A stretch of 64,000 bases of DNA from Perkinsus chesapeaki (GCA_013115145.1 JAAPAO010000087.1:22354-86353); one strand, 5' to 3'. Positions 1 to 12,012 are shown, counted from the stretch's first letter. Numbers and translations are program-made. Notes: a model not told the origin generated them from the letters alone.

Positions 1-197
1 AAGGGCAGAGATACGACCGGGGGAGTATGCCAAAAACGCTATATGTGTGTCGAGGGGAGTTGATTCGGTGGTGGCTATGTCAACGGACTCGGGAGTTCAC
101 GATGGCCTGCCGGGATTCTATACCGTAAATGCTATGGCAAGGAAGTGAGCTGGAATATTTGAGATGAGTTGTCTAAGGGTCCCTTGGGTGGCAGGTT

Positions 198-1087
198 CCG
201 CTGGAGTGATGTTATGAATAGGAAGCGCCTTATACTTACACCGCATCTTGAGGGGTGCCAATCACTGTGTCGTGGGCGTAAGGGATGCAAGACAGGCACG
301 TGGCAGGTAGGCGGTCTCATTGGTCAGTTGGCTGCTACTGAGGAGCCAATGTTGCTTAGTCCTGTCGAGCGTTGAAGGAAGTGTGCCAAGGAGGGCAGTT
401 GAAGGATATCGAAATGAATAGGACATGCGAGTGAGTGGTGCAGATGATAGTGTTATCATGCGTCATTTCCCTTTCTTATCAGAGCATGTACTGGTATAGT
501 AGTGAGTGAGGACAGGGCGCCTGAAGACTATCCAAGCAACATAGGAGTTTGCAAACTATGTAGGACCACACCGCCGTCTGGATTGGTGGTATCATTTTCC
601 TTTATCTCAGCTTCTAGTATCTCCCACGCTATGTTCAGCTGTGGCGCTGGTAAAGATGGTCGGGCAGCTGGATGCTACTCCTTTGAAAAAGGCCGTAACA
701 ACTTCCTTATTATGAGCTCCTATGGGTCACCCTTTATTGAAGAAGGTTAGTCGGAGGCTCTAGGCCAGGTGATAGAGGACATCTCAGATGCTTCCATGAG
801 AGCCAATACAAGTCTGATAGTGTTTGAAGGGGAGAAGGGGGGATATGGGAAGATACTGGACCTCGACACCTGCCAGTATTACTGCGATAAGGATCCACTG
901 TGCACGTAAGGGCAGGGGCTTACACAGCGGTGTTATGTATGAAGTGGATAGGTATGGTCACTTTGCTCCTCGAGGGATAGGGTTCGGGGACTGTTTTTTG
1001 ACCCACAGTACTGACTTGGATGAATCAGATGACACCACTATAGAGGACAGGCCAGTGCTGAAGCCAAAGGGATGGAAGATTAGGTAG
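198..1087 (+). CDS. Cys-rich, PAN/apple-like protein, 3' part of gene (5' unresolved)
   Basis: Three 3' exons fit well: about 513-745, 788-905 and a last exon ending at TAG 1085-1087. The 746-787 intron (42 nt) joins in phase. The last intron is either 906-927 (22 nt) or 906-951 (46 nt); both keep frame. The C-terminal part has cysteines spaced like a PAN/apple module (CQYYC, then DPLC, then GDCFL). An upstream exon near 198-306 has a similar CQSLC...GC pattern in an open frame, which suggests repeated modules, but its links to 513 were not resolved. No start codon or signal peptide was found, so the gene may begin before the window. Family assignment is a guess from cysteine spacing. Coding on this strand is fairly well supported; function is unknown. 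Confidence 0.45.
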
Positions 1088-1506
1088 GTCGCTAAGCTTG
1101 GAGGCTTTTACTGTTGTATTTGCTGATATGGTTTAGGAAGTGCGATGGAGTGTGTGTGGTGTTCAAGAAGGTTATACCACAAGATGAGGTCAGCTGCTGC
1201 TGCTGCTGCTGTTGTGGTATGGTTCATTCGTCTATTGTAGGGCAAGGTCATAGCGGATAGGATAGGGGACGTTATAGACATGGAGGACCCGGAGGTGCAG
1301 CCTGATGTGGGCAGAATAAAGCAGGAAGAAGATGATGATGCATGACACAAGTGTGCTGCCGGTGCAGCAGAAGCAACATGAGTACTTGTTGTTAACGCAG
1401 TGCTTGTGTGTTGAGTGTTGAGGGGGTGAGTCGGTGTTGGTTTGATGAGCTCCTCGAAACAGTTCGTTAAAAACGATCGGATTTTTTCTATAAAATACCT
1501 TCCAAA
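1088..1506. other. Intergenic, with (CTG)n tract
   Basis: No exon chain was found here. A CTG trinucleotide run of about six units lies near 1194-1211. The 3' end abuts the MYB start codon at 1507, so 5' regulatory sequence is expected, but no promoter motif is recognisable. Confidence 0.4.
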
Positions 1507-4217
1507 ATGCTGACGACCTTCAGCAGTGAATCCTCGCCACAACAACAAGCATCATCTTCGGATTGCTATAGTATGTATGATAATAGCAGTTGCAGTGCCA
1601 ACCTGGAAGGCAATGAGGGCCTAGCCTTCAAGAGGGCTCGTTTGGGTCCGGGCCCAGAGACTAATAACACCACCACAAACACTCTTCCACTGCTACCGGG
1701 GTGCTTGGCTCTACGCGGCTCCCCACCGAAGGCGATGTCGGACGGGTCCAAGCCGAATAAGAAGCCCTTGTCTCAGTGGTAAGGAAGGATGGGTATCTTA
1801 CTGTTTCGGTGCATCAACCTTGGATGCGCCAAGATACGCTGTGGTATCTTAGCGCACCGTGAAGATTCCATGCATTGTTGATTACCTAGGTATTTACAGT
1901 GTATTGATGAGGATATCTTAGCGGTCAAGAGGCTAGTTGAACGACGCCGCATGCCCTTTAGAGGGCTGGCTGTCGCACAGCAGTACACCAATGGCGATCC
2001 TAACAGCACCAACGCTATAAGTGATCTTCCAACAGGTAGCAGCTGCAGCAGTTCCCTTGGGGCCACGTTGTGTAATTCAGTTGATTGTTCCGAGGCTCTA
2101 TCCTCTTCTGCGTCGTCCTCCACTTCTCTTCCTCTTGTCAGCGGTGATTGTAATGTCTATTACTGTTGCCTTCTTTAACATGCTTGTTTAGATACTGATG
2201 TTTCTACACCACTGGAGACTCTACAGTTGTTCAGCACACCAGGGGTACTGCAACAACCGCTTCGCCTTGCCCTGCTGAAGTGTTGTTCTTTCAGTGTAAT
2301 GGTTTGGTTGGTGGCAGCTATCCTAGACGCTCCCAGTCTCCCGGAGAGTGCAAGCATGGTCGTTGGAGTTGTAAGAGTCCCGCTTTCCTCATGTAACTGC
2401 TTTACGATCTTTTGCTCAGCGGAAGAGCACCTTGTCTTTCTTGAGGGTTTGCGGGACCATGGACGTGACTGGACCACAGTAGGCTATGGGCTGGGAGTGT
2501 GATGGGCGATAGTCGCTATTTCAGATCACCAACTTGATCCCAACGAGGACGAATAAGCAAGTGAGGTCTCATGCGCAGAAGTACTTCCAGGACTTGGACC
2601 GTCGTCTGCAGGATCATCAAGTGAGTTCATAAGGAGCTCGGGAGGAGCCACGATAGCTTTTACTTTTCAGGGAACTGCTACTGCTGCGGCTCAACCGAAG
2701 GCTGAAACCGACTACTCCCCCCCAGAGGACGGTAGGGTCGATGGTATTGATGTGTGAGGGTTATGGTGCATGACAGATTGCTCGGAGCAAGCTAAAGCGC
2801 AGCAGGCCATGCAGGAGCTTCTACAGTCTATCACAGCAGCCCAAGGCTCAGGTGAGTTCGGCAACTAACGCCTGTCCTGCACTTTGCCTTTGATAGGTTC
2901 GGAGAATGTCGACCCTAATCTGCGCTATGAGACTCGGCCAGGCCCGGCAGTGGTATCGAGGTTAGAAAACAAGGATGCTGTGGAATCGGTAGGGTTAACG
3001 CTGATGCGGTAACTGTATCGAATGCTGTTGCTGACAGGTGCCAGCCAGGGCGGGTGAATCGCTGAAGGCTATGATGGGTCCGGCGTCCGGTGTCGAATCG
3101 GCCCAGGTATGTGGGAGTGTAGGAATGAACCTTACAATGTGATCTCTTGCTTTGTAGGTGTGCTCCAGCAACTTGGAGCTGGCAGCGTTGGCTGCTGTTG
3201 CGGCCAATCTAACATCTAGGCAAGGACTCCAGGATATGAACGCCAGAGTGGCTGCAGTAAGCATGTACCACCTCACAAGCCACGCCCCTTCTGTCAGGCT
3301 CCCTTCTCTCAAGGATTCGATCTAGCCGCTATTGCCGCAGCAGCGAGTGCAATGTAAGGTTGCTACAAGCTTGGGTTTCGATAGTTCTCACGCGAACCTA
3401 TCAGATCGTCAGCTCCTCCAGTTGGCGCTCGGTCTTCTACTCCTTGCAACTCCCAGCAGACGCAGTCAGCTTTGAGCCTTCAAGCGGCTCGGAGCATTGG
3501 CCTCCTTACAGGTGGAGATGTGTTGGCTATGGACAGTCACCTCACTTTTGTTGGTACGTGCGTTGTCCTCAGTAGCTTGCTAAGGAGCGTTCTATTGTTT
3601 CAGATAATATGAGGAGCATTCTTCATCACTTTTTGAGCGCACTGCCACCAGTAAGTCCCCCTTCATTTTATCTGGTCTCACTCACACGGTTCCCCTGTCA
3701 GGCAAGTGCTGCGCATGAGGAGGTCCTCGCCTGCCTTAAGGATGTCGAGACGCACTTACATGAATGTCGAGCGTAAGCTGCTGCTGCTTGCGTACCATCT
3801 TTTGTCTAATGCGGTCGTTGTTAGGTGGGCTCCAATCATGACACAGAAGCTGCATTGCAAAGGACAAGAGCTGTACGAGAGAACCTCCATGCTGTTTGAC
3901 AAATACATGGCCAGTAACACATCAGCCTCCCTCAAGGGGACCGGCCTTGATAACGTACCGCCCATTTCTTCGTCGACACCGTCCATAGAGTTACTCACCC
4001 TTAGACTCAATGTGCTGCTTCTGGACAGCAGCAGCCTTGCCATCAAACGGATCAGTTCTCTGGTTTAGCTGGGGAGATCGGCTTCCCCCTCCTTACGACG
4101 GGCATGTCGAGTAAGTTGTTAAGGTATGATGTTCCACAAAGACAACTGCTTCTCTCTTTAGATTGGCCTCAAACTCCAGTGGTCCCTGTTATGAGCGAAT
4201 CTCCAGACTCGCTGTAG
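1507..4217 (+). CDS. MYB-like SHAQKYF-class transcription factor (18 exons, about 606 aa)
   Basis: Exons: 1507-1778, 1890-2143, 2192-2244, 2295-2370, 2420-2478, 2525-2620, 2671-2731, 2777-2851, 2897-2988, 3038-3106, 3158-3256, 3298-3353, 3405-3553, 3604-3650, 3702-3772, 3825-3954, 4005-4110, 4162-4217. All phases agree; introns are 41-52 nt except the first (111 nt). Splicing creates a single MYB/SANT repeat: GRWSSEEH, then FLEGLRDHGRDW, then TRTNKQVRSHAQKYF around residues 213-259. This is the hallmark of the one-repeat SHAQKYF class that binds I-box/GATAA-type DNA and is common in plants, Dictyostelium and alveolates. The N-terminus is Ser/Gln-rich with a KRAR patch; the rest is Ala/Ser-rich without a recognised domain. 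A nuclear DNA-binding regulator is inferred from family. The domain is certain; a few C-terminal splice choices are less so. Confidence 0.88.
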
Positions 4218-5453
4218 CTGCTAGGCTCCGATATCGGAGTGCTAGCGTCCTTTCAGTAATTGTTACATAGATAAAGACAGTGCATTCTTACTCCTTAGAA
4301 TTGGGGCATCGAATTAGATTTAGGCATCGTCCTCGTTGCCATTGTCGTTGTTATCATTAAAGCTGCTAGCATAATATTTTCTCAAGTGCAGTTACTGGTG
4401 ATGTAGTTGCCTTTTGCCCCCTTAATTGTATTTAAATAAGTCCGATCTATAGAGGATCCGCAACACAACACCGCCATCATCATCCTTCTAATTGCAACAA
4501 GTTTTATAGTATTTATCCCATCACAGTGCTGTTGTTCTTGTCGATGATGATGCTGCTGTTGTTGTTGCTATATTGATATTGTTGTTTTACTCTGTTACAT
4601 GTTTCTTTACCTAATCGTACTACTAGTGTGTACTCTTTTTTGAGAAAGTATACTTTCGTGATAAACAGCAGCGAATCCACTCCTACTGTTTCACATTGTA
4701 ACTTTTGTGTGTGAATTATCCTTCATATCCTATACTACTTATATTACACTCGAGCCTCTATATGCGGCTCAGTGATCGGCTCTACTATATTCCAATCGTC
4801 TATTTTCTTACAAGGCCATTCCCCTGACGAAGAGTACACCAAACTCGGAATGCAGCAGCATCCCTTTGAGGCAAAGAGAAGCACATGTGGCCTGTAGGGA
4901 GACAGTGTAGCCCAGCTCATCAATTTGAGGGATCTACTACTGCTACTGCTATCTGTATCGCTACGGACGGCAGCTCATGCTGCTGCCAGCATGGTTTGGC
5001 ATCTCTTTATATTTGTTTCCTATATCCGTACCTGTTGTTGACTACTTTATCTTTTCGGTGTCAGTCCTGATCATCGATGTACGATGGTACTGTTACTACT
5101 TTTCGAATCTATTCAATCCGTCGTCGAGTGTCTATTCGTTATTGTATTCTCGTGGTAGTTTAGTCGTACATGATAGTATTGGTCTACCATTTGGTAGTAG
5201 TAGTTGTTCTTACAATCCTTGCAATGCATTTTTTGGACTAATTGATCGAACTCTCATCACCATTATCACCCCACTACTTTATGCCTCCATCCTAGTCTCA
5301 TTTGTAGTCATTTCTCTGTGGCGGTGGAAGTGGGGATGACGCCATCATCACCGTATTAGTTTAGTAGTAGTAACAAGAAGCCCCATTTTTGACAACAGTG
5401 CGTGAGCTTTCCGCGTCTTGTGTTGTTAATGTCTTCCTGAAGTGGTGTCGAAG
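4218..5453. other. T-rich intergenic region, no gene seen
   Basis: Sequence rich in TTG/TTA and CTG runs, especially 4540-4620 and 4930-5000. An open frame at 4977-5339 translates to a very hydrophobic, low-complexity peptide typical of T-rich non-coding DNA and has no splice partners. The region probably holds the MYB 3' end and the promoter of the next gene. Confidence 0.5.
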
Positions 5454-7007
5454 ATGCGAACCAAACTCCTTGCTCTATCGGGTGCCTATCTTTCGACGGC
5501 GGCCTATGGATTGCAAGATTCCCATTTGAACTTCTGCGAAGACAGCGACGCCTCTCTATCGCAGATCGCCGCGGGAGGGCTATTAGATCCATCTAGTATG
5601 GCTTGCAAAGAGATGCTACAGTTTTGGTATCTCAGCAAGTGAGTGTCTGATACAGCAGAACCTTTGGCCGCAAGTTAGCACTCAGGAACACTAGCCTTGC
5701 TGAGTACCGACAAATGTATAGTGCATTAGGGGAAGGTCAGAGCCATAAACAGCAGATGCCCAATGTCAACTATCTTGTCTCTAGAGCCGCGGCTATTATA
5801 CAAGCTCAGGTGGCGCTAAAAACGCTGTTACGACAGGACGATATCGATCTGATAGGCGCACATGCTGAGTGCTATAATAATGGAGAAACCACAGTGCATG
5901 ACAGAGCAAATAAAGTTCGTTTTAGTCAGCGGACTGCGAAAAGTCAGAGTTCTGATGCATAACAGATGGTTACAAATGACTATGAGATCGCTTCACCATT
6001 GCGGGGTGTTCTCAGGCGACAGGTGTGGTATTCACACGATCTGCCACATCATTTCCAAGAGTACGCTACAAAACACGGACACTGGCTTAATAACAACAAC
6101 ATAGATACATGAAGACGTCCTCCAATTTCCTACTCGAGACAATCGCACTCACAGAGATGGAGTTGGAGACAATACGTGGGTTGTCACAGCAGTGGGATGA
6201 GGATAATATACCAGCCGATACGAGGTGGCAACCATGGCAACGAGCTCTCATATTGTGTGACAGCGATTACAGATACTACTCTCATGAGCATGATGGGCGC
6301 TACAGTGCATTGGAGTACCTCAGACGATACACGTTTGACTCGATGCAAGATATCGATAAGGGAATCCTACGGTAGCTCGGGCGAATTCCACATACCATCC
6401 ACGTTCATCGTAAGATATGCTGTTCGACATGTATTCAAGCGAGGCGACACTATTGCTGATTTTGGCAGCGGTATTAGTCAGTGGGCTGAGTGGCTCAACA
6501 ACACAGGGTCAGTGGAGATCTCAATCTGTGACTCAGTCTACAGAGTAGATACGTCACAGCTTTGGCGTACGATGGTGTGCCAGACGTGGACATCATCACT
6601 TCTGGCCAAGTCACGCGAGTTGATCTAGCAGCGGAGCACATCGACCTAGGGCTCACTTTCAACTGGGGACTTGTCCTCAATGTCCTTGACACTGTATGCT
6701 TCAAAACAGCTACGGCATTTAGTGTCAGTATCAGATCTCAACAGACCTCGCCGCCCGTATCATCAAGAATATAGCCAGTCACTGTGTAGCACGAGTTCCC
6801 ATACTGCTCGTTGTTGCCGAAGGGTCCCGTTGTCAGAATGAGGGCGTGATACTCTCATGGGCCGGCGTGACTGAGTCTGCTGACGCTCCATCACCGATGG
6901 ATTCAGCGTCCGTAGTCAGCAGTGTTGAGGGGAATTCCTCGGACTCTCTCAGGCAAGCCTGTCCTGATGGAAGCAGGGACTGGCATTCAGATACAACCCG
7001 ACACTGA
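5454..7007 (+). CDS. Secretory-pathway methyltransferase-like protein (7 exons, about 428 aa)
   Basis: Exons: 5454-5638, 5686-5914 (or from 5695), 5966-6060, 6105-6371, 6415-6507, 6549-6693, 6735-7007; introns 41-51 nt, all in phase. The protein begins with a signal-peptide-like segment (MRTKLLALSGAYLSTAAYG). About residue 260 onward looks like an S-adenosylmethionine-dependent methyltransferase: motif I is IADFGSGISQWAEWL, followed by VTALAYDG, DLAAEHIDLGLTFNWGLVLNV (motif II/III region) and a late GVILSWAG segment. This order is seen in a poorly characterised methyltransferase-like family in animals and protists. Substrate is unknown. A secreted or ER-luminal location follows from the N-terminus only. 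The C-terminus after LSWAG is short and Ser-rich and could be mis-spliced. Confidence 0.75.
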
Positions 7008-7175
7008 CCGATAAGCTGAGAGGGAGAGCTCACTCCGACTACCTCAGACGCTGGCTTTATGTGTTTGATAAGGTCTGATCGAGGCATGGTCTGATCACAT
7101 GCGCTTTCTGGACTGTGATTCTCTGTAGAGTTGTCACGTATAGTTGGGAGCATTACACTTGTCAGCTATTACTAC

Positions 7176-9668
7176 ATGTTACTGTCAATATTTCACCTAC
7201 TACTATCATCAACACTACAGGTGAGCATGTAGCAAAGGAATGCGTCAGTGCTCGGTCTTCTTCAGACATCCTTATCTCTGAGCTTTCGGACATCCGATAG
7301 CAGCACCATTTCAACTACGGGTAGATATCGCACTACACAGTTAGATACCCTACGCCACTCTTTCTAGGAATAGAGACGTTACCTTGTCATAATGAGCTCT
7401 CAGCTGCAGACGTGGTGGAGGTACATCCAGATCCGATGACTCGGGTAAGCTCGTTTCTATAGAGCTATCCTGCAAGGTATTCATGCACCTAGATACCTTG
7501 CAACACGTCAGTCGCCCTTGAAAAGGATCGATTAAATCGTCCGTTCTGTTTTGGATTCGCAGCCAATTCGAGTACTTCGGCTCAGCTACCCTCACCTGTA
7601 AGTCCGCGCCTAGCTAGAATGGCTTGCAGTGCTCCGTTTGTAGTTCCTCGAAGTGGAACTGAAAGCTCCTTATGTTATCCGAGGTTTCGAACTTGATCGA
7701 GTATATGCACGTGAACCAGGTAGAGCCAGCTGAGGCCGCCTGGAGCTGTTCAACTGCTTCTGAATCGTAGATGCTCATAACGAGGGATCCACCAACAGCA
7801 TTTCACAGCCTTTGCCAAAGTCCATCAAAATAAAGTACGTGTTTAGACTGAGGTTGTTTTCAATCCCTTCCTTCAGCGCTGCAATGGGCGTCCATGCGTT
7901 CCAATGGTACAGGGACATGCAGGCACGAGAACACTGTGAGTCCATTAAATCTGCCGAGATGGAAAACAATACACCGCTATTTCTTGTTCAGCCATAGCTT
8001 GGACTTCTCTAAATACCGAGCCAGAGACAGTCAGGGCCCCAAAGGCCACAGTCGATTTGGAGACAGATTTCAGGGGTCATCTATTGAGGTAAAGTCATCT
8101 CACGCTTTCTTATCGTTTATCGAGAGTGCGTTTTAGGGTTTGGCCACGTGCAGAGTTAGTAAAGGGATCCGACACACTGAAGACTGGATTTCAAATAAAA
8201 GTAAGGCTCACAGCTTTGCGGACCCTTTCACCCGATACTGTCTTGCTCAGCTGTACGGATGTCCAGTCAAAGATACGCGCACTATGCAGCTAAGGTTCAG
8301 GTCAAGTTTCGCCTCGATAAGGAATAAGTAGGAGAGCCTTTGCAGAAGAGGCCTCGGATCGAAGGTCTATACTGTCAGATTCAAAACGCTCGATATTTTT
8401 CGGAAGGAGCTCATCAGCCACGTTTGCCGGCTTCTCACATTGTCAACGGCCTCGTCCACAACTACATGCAGTCGGATACTATTCATTGGTAAGTTGAGAA
8501 CTGATCCTCATTTGATGGTTGTTCCGCCAGACGTTGCCGAGAAGTCCGCGGCTGAGTTTGAGCACCACCGCAAGAATTTCAAGGAGAACACTCAACGTAT
8601 CGACAGCTACGAGCCCTCCAAGGACCACATACCCAACGTGCGCTGCCTGACTATGTTGGCTTCCACTATTATCGTCTCAGGTTGTGGTCAATCTTCGAGT
8701 CCTTCCGCCAGTTACCCAGTGCGTCGACTGCCGTAATCGCTCCGTCTCCCTACATCACAATCTGACTTGTAGCCATCAGGTTCTGCCAGCGAGATTGTTT
8801 CTCAATTCCGGGAGGTACTCGAGACCGAAAAATCCACCGGCCATCGAGTGATGGCCAAGTTTGAGGTAACCGCGGCACAGCTGCGCGTACTTAGATGCTA
8901 CTGTTGTAGGAATGGGTAACTGATGATTCACCATATTTCTGCTCTAAAGTGCAGTGTTTGGCTGGGCAGGTGAGCCGGCTTTCATACTAGCTCTGATCTT
9001 GCATCACTTTATCACCTCAGGATTGCGTCAATGGTGTCTGCATAGATAAAGTTGGCCTAGCACACGACAGATTGAAGTAAGATAGGACTAGGAAGGAATT
9101 ACAAGTCATCGACTCTCTTTCAGCTTGCACCCAGTTTTCTCCGAATCCGGCAGTCGGCTCGAGTCTGGTGGGCTGGTCAACTGGGATAGGGAAAACCGAG
9201 TTCCCGAGCAGAAGAGCATTATAAGCAACTTCGGGGCCGATATACCGAAATATCGGTGAGAGTCAACACGCGTTTGCCAGTGCGACTTTATGACAGGTAC
9301 GATGATACGCTCCTTCAGCTCAAGCCTCTACCACTCATAAAAGGAGCTGATCAACCTCCACAAGCCCACTTTGGTAAGCATTCTCATTGGACTACCGCAA
9401 CAATTACAATCTGTTTCCAGTTGCCCCGCAGTCTGTTAAGAGCTCTACTAATGGAGTAAGCGAAAGTGCTTTGGTGAGGCGTGTTCAAGCATAGCTTGTT
9501 GATTAATGATCGATGTTTCAGGTGTTCCAATCGGACGCTGAGCCGGCAAGTTCTGAGAAGGCCTTCCATAGGCGCTACACATTTCCCTTGCTGATAGCGG
9601 GGAGTCTCGTCGCATTACTGATCATTGCGGTGTGCATACGTAAAGCACGAGGAATCAGCCTTGTATGA
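7176..9668 (+). CDS. Type I membrane protein with discoidin-like (F5/8 type C) domain (20 exons, about 527 aa)
   Basis: Exons: 7176-7220, 7266-7320, 7368-7444, 7493-7597, 7644-7719, 7771-7834, 7877-7935, 7992-8088, 8137-8200, 8251-8300, 8346-8488, 8531-8637, 8681-8722, 8773-8865, 8910-8969, 9021-9076, 9124-9255, 9297-9373, 9421-9455, 9522-9668. Phases close at every junction. A signal peptide (MLLSIFHLLLSS) starts the protein and a hydrophobic helix (FPLLIAGSLVALLIIAVCI) followed by a short basic tail ends it. Residues about 75-215 resemble a discoidin/F5-8C fold: FLEVELKAPYVIRGFELDRV, later LRVWPR and closing KLYGC, equivalent to the family ending LYGC. The central part (res. 230-450) has paired cysteines and no known domain. 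Surface adhesion is inferred. Frame choice in exon 11 (8346-8488) is the weakest point, because another frame also looks coding. Confidence 0.72.
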
Positions 9669-10251
9669 CCTACTCTAGGACTTGTTGTCTAACAGCACCA
9701 TGCTTTGAGTTTTCAGTCGGAAATTGCCGGATATAGTAATCAACGCCACTTGAATGGTCACCAATCATAGGATCCATTTTCAGTGTACCAGATTGTAAGA
9801 GTTCGAGTTGTGAAAAAGTATCTTGAGAGTGCTGCATGGGTACGTCCAACCAGCTGCGTCTAACACATGGTGGATGACGGCTAGATAATGAGTTAGGCTA
9901 GGAGCTAGATAGGACAAGAAATAGATCAAGGTACTCAACTATCTACACTTGGAACACAAAAGTGAGGGTTGTGGCTAATTATAGGTTATCATGCGTACAT
10001 TATGTCAACTTCTTTCTGCAATAAACCACTGGTGACTCTGACGAGATATGGCTTCGACCAATTATAGTTTAGTCACTTTCCGAGTCAGAAAGAACTATGA
10101 CATATTTATTAGTATCGCTGGGAACCATCTCGCCCCCGGGCGAGTAGAAGCTCGGCCGATTCACTCTCCTTCCACTTCTGGTCTGTCCGCCTCTCCGAGC
10201 TGGATGAAGGGCCTTCAGATGGCTCTCTAACAAGTTGAATGCAGAAGCTTA
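9669..10251. other. Intergenic between convergent genes, nothing recognised
   Basis: Lies between the 3' ends of the discoidin-like gene (+) and the basic protein gene (-). A short open frame at 10048-10230 has no splice partners and is not supported as a gene. Confidence 0.45.
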
Positions 10252-10761
10252 CTATGCCATCAATTGCCTACTATGAGGGCTGGACTTTCTCCTGGATGGA
10301 GATGACTTGCGGTGGCTTGGCCGAGGCGGAGATGCAACAGCTTCATCCTCGGGCTCCTCTTTCACAACTACTTCCCCAGATGCGTAAGCTTTCCGTTGTG
10401 CAGCGGACATGTGCTGTACAGGCGGAGAGAGCGGGACTGACATGTCAAGTTGGAGACGGAATACACTCAGTTGAGCGTTACTCTCAGAAGGTACTGGACT
10501 GGGCGAGTAGTGCACAACTTTGTTCTTCCGAGATGTGCTAAATCTCACCTGTGACCGACGACGCCTCTTTGCTGGGGGTTGCGTTGTCCGCACCTGAAGA
10601 TCCAGTAAGCATATCTATAGCTTTCCTGTTGGCTATGGTCTTACATCACGCCTTCGCTTAGACGGTGTGGCTGTTGGCGGTTGGGGCTGATCAGGCCCCC
10701 GCTTAGACTGCACTAACGAACGAAGCGATGTCGATATGAATGCTGTTATCTTGCTAAACAT
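10252..10761 (-). CDS. Small basic, Ser/Pro-rich nuclear-type protein (2 exons, 152 aa)
   Basis: Exon 1 is 10761-10645 and exon 2 is 10593-10252, joined by a 51-nt GT-AG intron in phase 0. The protein carries two basic clusters (SKRRRD and AKRRRRSQVRF) that look like nuclear localisation signals, an acidic VVVKEEPEDE patch and a C-terminal series of RKSSP repeats that could be phosphorylation targets. The VRFSTSRKNKVVHYSPSP stretch could be a short binding motif. I recognise no domain. A chromatin or cell-cycle role would be speculation. Confidence 0.7.
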
Positions 10762-11065
10762 TGAAGGATATGATAGAGATCAATAAATGAGCTGATAAAA
10801 TATGTCTGCGAGCAAAAGGCTTATGGTGGCAACATTGCTGGTCCAGCACGCCCTCCGTCACGGCGAAACGGTTTCAGGCGCTGAGAAACTCACAAGACTG
10901 CAAGAAAGTCGTCCAGTGCGAAACAGTTAAAGATTAGGTCACGTTATGTTATGCAACTGATAGGCGCATTCAATGCCGTATACAAGAGCAAACCGCCACA
11001 GCTAATAGATGTTATGAAACACCGGTCTGGGTCACTGTTGAAACAAGGAGTTCGCTACACCGCGG

Positions 11066-11804
11066 TTACTGTAACATGTTGTAATCAGGCTCGAACTTAA
11101 CGGAATTCAATCGGTCGGTTAGCGCTGAATCTTCGGACACTTGATCAGGAACACCTTACGCGACATGACTCAAACGGGAGGAGCAACAGAGAATCACCTT
11201 CATAGAGTTGCTCCTGCCACCTTTCACCTCTCATGGAGACATCGACGCTATGCCGCCGCGTGGCGAAGCGATTGTCGCCAGGCATGGAGTTGGCAGGCGA
11301 AAGCGGCGCCTCCATGACTGGTTGCGATATGCTCATTGCGAGAACCCTACCATCTAAAAACGTGCAGATCTCCGCTGAGTCAGCGGAGCGGTGCTGACGA
11401 GGACACGACCATCAACTGACCGCCGATTGGTTGCCGTATTTCCGTTATCGTGGGCAAGTGCTTGTTGGGCGATGACCAGTGTGGCAAGCCAGGGCGGTAA
11501 TGAGGGAGGTTGAGAATAGTAGCCGTGGAAGGATTTGACCGAAACAGCAACCGCAGATCATGGAAAGTATCTTTAAAACCTGATCACATCGAGCGACTCC
11601 CGAAAACCTTTGATGGAGCTCGCAACTACCTATCGCATCTCTTAGTCCGTATTCGTGTTTCGGTGGGTGAAGAGAGCTGTTGATTGCTTGCCCGCCTAAC
11701 AACTACGCGTTGGCAGCGAAGCACTGGCAAGAGGCAAATGTCACCTAAATCCCTGAGCGGAACTGAGCTCGCTGGCGAGGCTGACTGAGTATTGGTGGCG
11801 CCAT
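11066..11804 (-). CDS. Hypothetical Ser/Arg-rich small protein, partly resolved
   Basis: The 3' half is well supported. An exon ending near 11357 joins 11313 through a 44-nt intron, and the exon ending MRGERWQEQLYEG joins through a 43-nt intron to a last exon with stop at 11066-11068 (ending EPDYNMLQ). Both junctions are in phase. Upstream exons toward a possible ATG at 11804 (MAPPIL) are open but I could not close all phases, so the 5' half is provisional. No domain recognised. An upstream stretch (HGYYSQPPSLPPW) is Pro/aromatic-rich. Confidence 0.4.
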
Positions 11805-12012
11805 GCTGAGGGAAAGTAACATGTTGACCACTAAAGCCACTTGAGCCTCGGAGTTTTCATGCGATTCCCAGCCCTACCGAATGAGTGGCGACTACAGAAT
11901 CAACCGAAGGCCGCCGTGCGAGCATGGGCCTCCACTGTGATGGCCCAAGGCGCTCCGATGCTATATGTGAGGTGGGCAGTGGCTGGTAACGCCATTCTGA
12001 GGGACCGACAGT

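Noticed and set aside
4977-5339. 120-aa hydrophobic plus-strand ORF
   Set aside because: T-rich low-complexity translation, no splice partners, no recognisable protein; likely non-coding.
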